From NCBI RefSeq assembly GCF_947507565.1, contig NC_089184.1, positions 2,046,001 to 2,110,000 on the forward strand: a stretch of 64,000 nt of DNA. Reading direction: 5' to 3'. Every line of letters begins with the position of its first letter. Position 1 is the first letter of the stretch. The stretch is from Oscarella lobularis (taxonomy: Eukaryota; Porifera; Homoscleromorpha; Homosclerophorida; Oscarellidae). Below, in pieces: positions 57,122 to 64,000 of this stretch. The translations under genes and the position numbers were made by a program. The notes beneath the pieces were generated by a model. That model made no database searches. It was not told the DNA's origin and saw nothing but the letters and a program-made list of their open reading frames with translations.

Positions 57122-57804
57122 TCTTTCTTGTAATCCATTTGGCATCGCACTAAACTCGTTCTATCGGATTTAGTTCGCAATGGAACTTACAGGTAGGAAA
57201 ATGCAGATGTGTCTTTTTGACTCAATGAATTGTTTAACTTGAGACCGTTCATTTAGAAAATCTTTGTGCAAGAAGAGAACGTAAACCATTTGAGACCTTA
57301 GCATACCTGTACAATTAACTCCTCTCTTTTCCAGCGTTTTCTTTATACCTTTCATGCGTGGCCGTTTTTTCCCTGGCCGAACGTTCATTTTTGAGGCTAT
57401 TAAAACGTTTTACGCGCAAGCTGCATGGTTTGACGAATAATCAAGATCCACACGACAGTATTTTGTCTCTGTAGGACACTTTTTTGGCGATGTTAAAGGC
57501 ATTCTTGACTTGTGCGAATTTCTCGCCATTCCAATGCCCGTCTTTTTCTGCACCATATTCAATCTTCATTCGTGCTTCACAGTTGGGTTTTCGCAGGTAT
57601 CTGTCGTATTCTTCAATAAAGTCAGATATCAAAGTCAGAGATCATTTTACCACCACCTCTGCTTTGTTTGAAGAAAAGATTTGGCCTTTTTGTCCTCATG
57701 TAGCTAGGAGCGTTTTCGCTCTCGAGCTCATCGATCGCTTTCTGCAAGCCGGGTTGGTTCCACTGCCGATAAGTTGACGTTCGTCCATCACTGCTAGCCG
57801 CCAA
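57122..57804 (-). pseudogene. IS630/Tc1-like DDE transposase, N-terminal and central part
   Basis: Reading across frameshifts gives WNQPGLQKAIDELESENAPS (N-terminal), EYDRYLRKPNCEARMKIEYG, KDGHWNGEKFAQVKNAFNIA, a DYSSNHAA motif with the second catalytic Asp (about 57430-57450), MNVRPGKKRPRMKGIKKTLE and, at the end, KFHCELNPIERV then a stop. The remaining C-terminus is lacking. It belongs to the same family as 49130-49395. Catalytic residues are still visible, but the gene is dead. Confidence 0.65.
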
Positions 57805-58605
57805 GAACGTTGCGGATCGTCACGCAATGCCCGTCGGTCGAACTATTCGTCCTCGACGCGAAAGTTTGGGTCTGCTCGAGGGATTCATCGTAGTGCGTAC
57901 TCGAACAAAGGAAGCTAAATAAATGGCTAAAGACCGTACGTCTAGGATATGGCCGCCCCATTTTTGTACTTGATGGCTACAAAACGATCTAATTGCGGCG
58001 TACTTCTAGCGACAATGATGAAGGAAGACCGTGTGAACGATTTGGCTGCGTTTGATATTCGCTTAGGCACTAGTTGGCTGTACAAAACTTGTGTTTCAAT
58101 CTAGAGCACGCTACCCTTCCTTACTCAATCGGCGATAGCTCAGCGAGAATGCAATCGCCGACAATTGAATTAATTTAGCAAGATAGAAGAGGCTTTAGGC
58201 TTTCAAACGGTATATAGAACGTCTCTGTGCGATAAAAGCTAACGGAGTTAGAGAGAGCCTGTTCCAAAGCGCATGGGCGTGTTCAAAAAAGAGATTACGT
58301 GACTCCTCCCTCTTCTAACTTTGCTTACTCCTATAAAACGCAACGAAACAAGCTGCAACTTTACAGCAAGTTTCTCGAGTTATTTTTGCCACATTTTTGC
58401 CTTTAACTTTTTTGGCGGTTGTCCGTTCTAAAGGGTAAACCGCTTGTTCCAAAGTTGATGTGTTCGAAACTGCTATCTGTCCACGCTCACTTTAACGATC
58501 AAAAAAGTGGAATAACTTTCGCCTACTTTGCCCGATCGACCCGTTTTTTCAACAATGAGATGCTGAGAACGTCGAATTTTTGCTTCTGCCCCTGTGTATT
58601 CTATA
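57805..58605. other. No gene recognised
   Basis: No coding region or repeat is supported between the transposase remnant and the left TIR of the pogo element. Confidence 0.45.
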
Positions 58606-59041
58606 GGGGAGGGGTTTCCAATTATGGACAGTCCCGGAAGGTCACCTGTTTGTTCGAGCACTACGATGTAAGTATCCCACAGTTCGAGCTCGCCCATACC
58701 TTATCTTAGAGCTAAAGGAAAGACGATTCTGCGGTAAGCGTTTCGGCTGTCTGCGACTGCGCATTTGCATGCTGACGCGAAAAGTTTACGTAACCTCGGC
58801 CGTTTTACCTGAATGACGTGGGCGCTAACGATGGACACCCCCGTATCTTCGCCGCACTTGAACGTATACATGCATGCTATATATCAGACGAAAGCCCAGG
58901 AATTCCTCTTTCACGTCAATGGTGCGGTAACAATTTTTGTAAAGAATTCGGGTAGAAAACCACGTTTTCGTAAACCGTCAAACATATCTATTACGCTCTA
59001 CTTTTTTTGAGCTGAGCTTCGGTTAAATGTATTATACATGC
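58606..59041 (+). repeat. Left TIR of the pogo element
   Basis: Inverted partner of 60949-61384. Both arms contain TGGACAGTCCCGGAAGGTCA and TGACGTGGGCGCTAACGATG; the arms differ at scattered single bases only. Confidence 0.9.
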
Positions 59042-59115
59042 TAGAAATTTATTTCCCTTATGCGTTTCCTTGCAATAACTAGTAGTTTTGAGCTTAATTT
59101 AATTAATTGGTGCGA

Positions 59116-60836
59116 ATGACAAGGGCCATCAGTAGGAAGTTACGGTATCGTAGTGACATGGCCCAAAAAGACGTAGAACTGCTTGAGGCGGCTACAAAAG
59201 ACGTTCGACTAGAAGGGCTGTCCTATCGGGCTGCCACCGAAAAGCATGGCGTTACGAAAAGCCGCTTGCACAATTTTGCGACCGGGGTAGTGGGCAGAGA
59301 TCGAATTGGACAGGCAGGGAGAACTGCTGTTCTCACCTATGAGGAAGAGAAGGAAATCGTGCGCTGTTGTCAGATTCTTGGGGATTTTGGGATGGGTTTC
59401 ACGCGAGATCTGGCAGGCCTGGTCATCAAGCACTTCCTTGAAGACCGGAAACGGCTCCACCAATTTGTTGACGGGACACCAGGCAAAAAATGGTGGACCA
59501 GCTTTATGAAGCGATGGTCAACTGAATTAGCTGAGCGAAAGCCTGAACATCTTACCACCAATCGAGCCAGAGCATGCAGCAGTGAAACGCTGACTCACTT
59601 TTACAACGGGCTCAAAAAATTGTACGACGTGAATGGGTTTAACTCGTTCAGCTACTGCGAGTTCGCAAGCCGCCTTTGGAACTGCGACGAGACCGGGATC
59701 GCAACTTCAGCCACTGCAAAACGAGTCATCGTCCGGAAGGGGACAAAAGAGGTGAATGAAGTCAGGGATGGCTCCGGAAAGGAGTACAATACTTTTTTCT
59801 TTTGCGGCTCGGCGGCGGGTGAACAGCTTCCGCCGTTTTTTCTTTACAAAGCCGTATTAATCAATCCACGCTGGCGAGTCGGTGCACCTCCGAATTCTTT
59901 GTTTGGTTGCAGCGATTCTGGTTAAATGGAAAGAGTCAATTTTTTAGAGTGGTTTGAAAAGGAATTTTTGCAGCACACGGCGAAATTGAGAGAAACGGCG
60001 CCTGTTACCTTGTTTATCGACGGTCACTCATCGCACATCGCTCTCGATCTCGTTCTGGCGGCGCGTGAAAATCGCGTCATTTTGTACAATCTTCCACCGA
60101 ACACCACTCACGCTCTCCAGCCATTGGATGTCAGCGTATTCAGTAGTGCGAAGACTGAGTGGAGAAAATATTGAAGGCGTTCAGTCTTGCAAACGACGGA
60201 AGATGTGCAGACAAATTCATCTTTGCGTCTCTGGTAAATCAATTGTTGCAAGTTTCTTTCCACCCAGACCATTTTGTGTCTGGTTTCCGGAAAACAGGAA
60301 TATACCCTCTGTGCCTAAACGTTAGGAGCAAAGCAGAGAAATGCCTCCCTGCTGAACGTTTCAGCCGCGACAAAGCGGCCGGTCAAACGCCCGTCACCCG
60401 CCACGTGACCAGTTACTTTGCCGCCTTTTTCAAAAGTACTGCGGAAGCAAGACCAGGCCGCACAAAACAGAAGGATAAAATCAAACCGCGGCACTATGGG
60501 GAGGCGCTGACTAACGACGACATTGTTGCAAGAATGCAAGAAAAGGAATTGGCAGCTGCTCCTACCAGATCTCGACGTGCCAGAACCCAAAAGAAGCAGC
60601 AGAAAAAATCTTCTAGCCGCGTGAAAACGCGACCACCAGTTTTACCTGTCATAGAAGAGAATGACGCTTCCTGCCCTTTATGTGGCGTGAGCTGGGACGA
60701 AGAGGAAGGCAACACAGAAAGAGAGCTTCGCTGGGTCGGGTGCGACTCCTGCGAGAACTGGTGGCACGTTCGATGCGCGGGATTGAGCTGTTTGCCGAAG
60801 GAGGAAGAGTTTTGGCTTTGCCCCGCATGCGAGTGA
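59116..60836 (+). pseudogene. pogo/Tigger transposase with C-terminal PHD finger
   Basis: DDE transposase with an N-terminal pipsqueak-like helix-turn-helix (LSYRAATEKHGVTKSRLHNF), a CENP-B-like second DNA-binding region (KWWTSFMKRW) and a DDE core: LWNCDETGI, TLFIDGHSSHIAL and PPNTTHALQPLDVSVF, with 35 residues between the second and third Asp. The C-terminus carries a PHD finger in the order C2-C2-H-C-C2 (CPLCGVSW, GCDSCENWWHVRCAG, WLCPACE-stop), a domain that usually reads histone H3 tails. The start is the ATG at 59116 within a longer open frame. Two lesions are seen: a TAA at 59923-59925 where a Trp codon is expected, and a one-base frameshift at about 60170. Otherwise the coding sequence is intact. 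It fills the space between the TIRs. Confidence 0.85.
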
Positions 60837-60948
60837 ACGTCGTCTGTTCCACGCTACTGCAAGTTCTGAAAAAAGGCGTAATTTAGTGCTAAATTATTTC
60901 TGCAGTGTTTTACCGTAGAATAGACCTAAGATCTTGCCATGTAGGAAA

Positions 60949-61384
60949 GCATGGATAATAGATTTAACCGAAGCTCAGCCCAAAAAAAGTAGAGCGTAAT
61001 AGATAATTTTGACGGTTTACGAAAACGTGGTTTTCTACCCGAATTCTTTACAAAAATTGTTACCGCACCATTGACGTGAAAGAGGAATTCCTGGGCTTTC
61101 GTCTGATATATAGCATGCATGTATACGTTCAAGTGCGGCGAAGATACGGGGGTGTCCATCGTTAGCGCCCACGTCATTCAGGTAAAACGGCCGAGGTTAC
61201 GTAAACTTTTCGCGTCAGCATGCAAATGCGCAGTCGCAGACAGCCGAAACGCTTACCGCAGAATCGACTTTCCTTTAGCTCTAAGATAAGGTATGGGCGA
61301 GCTCGAACTGTGGGATACTTACATCGTAGTGCTCGAACAAATAGGTGACCTTCCGGGACTGTCCATAATTGGGAACCCCTCCCC
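60949..61384 (-). repeat. Right TIR of the pogo element
   Basis: Inverted partner of 58606-59041. The outer 20 bases differ from the left end at one position. Confidence 0.9.
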
Positions 61385-63055
61385 TAGCACGCTAACGTGG
61401 TAGTTATGGATTGGTGTCCCAGGTTCCAGTCAAACAATTGACGCTGCACGTCGATCCCAAGCTAAGGGGCCCCTCTGCAATGAAAGAGCGCCTCGAATGA
61501 CTTTATTGAACTCCCTTGTTCCGCCGACAGATGTCTTTCGTTTGGGAGCAGTTGCACTTAGGATGCATTTAGCTCTATATGGCGACGTTTGATCAGGCGC
61601 GGCAATTCCGGTGCTTCAGGGAGTATCCGACAGCGGCAAGTCAATTATGGCTCGGTGTGCCTACTCTTGCATCGGCTTGGGCGGCGCGCAATTTCGAAGC
61701 TTTACAGGGCAAAAGTATCAAGTAATGCAACAGGTGACATCATTCGGCTTCTGGGTTGATCCGCAAAAGCCCGAAGAAGTGAAAGAACTGGCAATAAATT
61801 CATACAACAAGTATATCATTTTAGTTACGTACAAATGACAACTTAGTCTCATTAATCTAGATCGACGCATGTCACTCTGAAGAGGCACTGGAAAACCGAT
61901 ATGCAGTTCCACGTTTACTTGCAATTTTTTTTTGAAAAAATGCAGTTGTAACTGCCAGGCTTATTACTGTCTTTTGACATATCTTCAGTTCCTTTCTTAG
62001 ATTCTTGTCTCGTCGTCATTTTATTCGAAAAGGCCGAGAGTGCATTAAAAACCGATAAAAAAAGATGGGGGCGTTTTGGCAGCTTCCTGATCTGTGCCGA
62101 AGAGCATCAAGTAGCATACGCCTTTCTTCAGTCTTGGAAAACGCTACTCAGAGAAAAAAATTGATGGAGGGGAGGCTCGTCCCATAAAACGGAAAGTTTT
62201 AAACAAACTAAATAAAAAATTTCTTTAAAAAATTTAGAGCTATGGTTAAGAACATTTTACATTTGACGGATACCGACGGAAGCATTTTGGCTGGCGCTGT
62301 CGCAGGCGGCGTTGTTAATGAACTCTCCCCTTCTCAGCACTACGAACGGCCCCACAAATTTGTTTTGCAGTCCCTATGTGAACGCCGACTCCGCAAGGGC
62401 CCCTAGTTTTAAAACTGATCACTCGCTGTCTTCATCAAGAAGGCTCTCGCTTATTGCTCTAAACGGTGACATTAGTGAGCAAGTAGAAGTGCGGCTTACG
62501 TACAGTACCTATATGTTAGAAAGAAGCGTGACGTCATGTCACGCGCTATATTTTATTTCCTTTCTGCGCCACGCAAAATCAGAGACATCTAGAAACCAGA
62601 CAAATGATTCAAATTTGATGTAAAGTGGGTGGATGCCATGCAAGATTGCTCACCGGCAGCGGATACGTAACAAAAATGAGAAATGGGGCGTGGGACGTGT
62701 TCTCTCGACTTCAGCTATTCCTGCGACCGTGTAGACCAAGAATAAGGGTGAATACGGATTTACGGTAATGAATTCAGCGATACTAAAAATATTGCCGCCA
62801 CTTTGGGGAAGCAGTGTTCAGCGTTTCACTAGCCAGCGGCATGTGGACAAGAAAAATTTACGAGAACGTTTTCGAACGCAAAAAGCGTTACAAACTTCTT
62901 CAGATCACCTAGTACGTGTTATTAAATGGTTAATGCACGTTACCGACGTTACTGACGTTGCGCAGCGAAGCATGCGCAGTTGAGTCACCGTTTTAAAAGC
63001 AACAGCGAAGAAGACGCGTTTCCTTTTTCTCTCTCGATCGTTCGGTTTTTCCTCG
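61385..63055. other. No gene recognised
   Basis: A 75-codon ORF at 61611-61838 (+) reads QVTSFGFWVDPQKPEEVKEL and could be an exon, but it has no partner and no family I know. The last few hundred bases may contain the 5' terminal region of the retroelement that begins near 63056. Confidence 0.4.
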
Positions 63056-64000
63056 ATGACAACGAACAAGCAATCGCTGGCGGCAAACCCGCCAGTTCAA
63101 GCGCACGACCAACCGGCGTAGACAATCGGAAACACGGAGCTTTTGCAGCTGTTAACCATCGCTGTCGCCACCGGCGCGGCGCAGGCCTTGGCGCAACAAT
63201 CGTCTAGCAACCTGACGCGACGGGTAGAACCTGCCAGCGGCGGTACGCCCACGCCAAAGGCGGAAGCGAAGGACGGTCACAACAAAGGTAAAAAAGGGGA
63301 CAAGGGGCCCGGTCACACGACGCCGACGGCAGCAGGGCCCATAGCAGGCTGGTTGGTGCCGTTGAAGGACAGGCGCGCTCGGCATGAGGAGGGGACGCGA
63401 TGGCGGGTCAGGGTGCGCACTCGATAGCTAAACAAGGTGCGGCAGGCGAGGACGGTCTGCCGGAGGCGGACTAGATCGCTCATGTGCGAGCGGCAGCACG
63501 TCCGAGGGCGCGCCGCAGAGCGCGGCGACCGGCAGTGGTAGCGCGATGACTGGTGGGGCAAGCGGCAGCGCGCCGATCAAGCCTGGAGTACCTGGCGGCG
63601 CGGAGAAGTTCAGAACAATTTCGCTCCTGGCGGAGGCACTGAAAGGAGCGGCGGCAAAGTCGGCGTCTACGGCATCGGCGTATCTGCTGGATGAAGGAGT
63701 TGCAATTCCGGGCAAGCTGGTCGCGCGCATTCAGTCAAAAGAATATCTCGACATGAGCGAGCTACTCCCGGAAAACATTGAATGCCGGCAGCAAGAAGAG
63801 CTTTCTCCGTTTCGCAAACTGGTGCTGGTCGGGCAGCGCTCACGGAGGGAAATGACCAGCATTCTGGCGTGGATACGGTGCTTCGCCGCGTACGCCATTG
63901 TGCGGTGCGCGAAGTTTCCGGGTGACGTTCTCCCACTGTTAGAGTATCAACGCATGATTGTGCGTCAGGCAGAGACACGCGGCGGACTCGGTTGGCGCAG
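63056..64000 (+). pseudogene. Retroelement gag-like ORF, 5' part, runs off the window
   Basis: The first frame starts at 63056 (MTTNKQSLAANPPVQAHDQP), meets a TAG at 63119-63121 and continues ELLQLLTIAVATGAAQALAQ and a Gly/Lys/Pro-rich stretch to 63427. A second frame, open from about 63431 with an ATG at 63546, runs past the window end: PGVPGGAEKFRTISLLAEAL, KEYLDMSELLPENIECRQQE and ILAWIRCFAAYAIVRCAKFP. The ELLPENI and helical LAWxxCFxxYA pattern occurs in gag-like or N-terminal ORFs next to RT/tyrosine-recombinase retroelements of sponges and cnidarians (DIRS-like); this attribution is from memory and tentative. One stop and one frameshift are visible. Confidence 0.5.

Larger units (their letters stand above)
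58606..61384 (+). mobile_element. pogo-family DNA transposon with 436-bp TIRs
   Basis: The 2,779-bp element starts GGGGAGGGGTTTCCAATTAT and ends with the inverted counterpart ATAATTGGGAACCCCTCCCC. A TA dinucleotide flanks each side (58604-58605 and 61385-61386). The inverted repeats extend inward about 436 bp (58606-59041 and 60949-61384) and are about 95% identical by eye, unusually long for this family. One transposase gene lies between them. Confidence 0.9.

Noticed and set aside
49130-57804. The idea that the two IS630/Tc1-like fragments are halves of one transposase split by insertions
   Set aside because: Order and strand fit, but both fragments contain the KFHxELNPIERV region and differ there at about a third of positions, so they come from separate copies.
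1-64000. tRNA and rRNA genes
   Set aside because: I looked for T-arm-like GGTTCGAATCC motifs with paired acceptor stems and for rRNA signatures and found none; a covariance-model scan would be needed to exclude degenerate tRNA-derived repeats.

Overview
The window is eukaryotic, most likely from an early-branching animal with a compact genome; a sponge is my best guess, from gene structure only. Three conserved animal genes stand almost back to back with introns of about 46-60 nt: importin-11 (4485-9468, +), a WHAMM/JMY-type actin nucleation factor (9551-11857, -) and focadhesin FOCAD (11913-19497, +). IPO11 and WHAMM converge with 82 bp between stop codons. WHAMM and FOCAD diverge from a 55-bp gap that must hold both promoters. 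Upstream, a five-exon gene for a small secreted Ig-like protein lies on the minus strand (1147-2242).

From about 19.5 kb to the end the window is mainly accessory DNA. 20.3-26.4 kb is a repeat field: a foldback structure with a perfect 26-bp-arm palindrome, AT-rich tandem repeats, a modular array carrying a conserved hairpin, and two short non-autonomous transposons whose terminal inverted repeats (TIRs) and target duplications can be read directly. A two-exon gene for a basic/RGG-like protein with a Lys/Glu tail (26470-27094) follows.

27.9-33.8 kb is a decayed Helentron-type rolling-circle transposon on the minus strand (Rep with HUH and two-Tyr motifs, PIF1-like helicase, truncated OTU protease domain). 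Next come a 15-bp-based minisatellite and about 2.1 kb of GAC/GCC-type trinucleotide repeat. That repeat abuts a truncated RPA-like (OB-fold plus zinc ribbon) gene at exactly the position where a second RPA-like copy (52689-54125) has only a short GCCGAC run. Between the two copies lie a decayed reverse transcriptase (38325-40413, +), a second Helitron of different type (40620-45254, -), a MADF-domain gene with one frameshift (46446-47167, -), a Tigger-like transposase remnant, a small HIRAN-domain gene (48575-49048, +), an IS630/Tc1-like fragment and a piggyBac remnant.

The right end holds an 804-bp TIR element with TA duplications, another IS630/Tc1-like fragment, a nearly complete 2.78-kb pogo-family transposon with about 436-bp TIRs and a transposase ending in a PHD finger (58606-61384), and the start of a retroelement gag-like ORF that runs off the window (63056-64000).

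Protein assignments come from motif recognition without database searches. Splice models were built by eye from GT/AG signals, phase and homology; those of IPO11 and FOCAD are only partly resolved.
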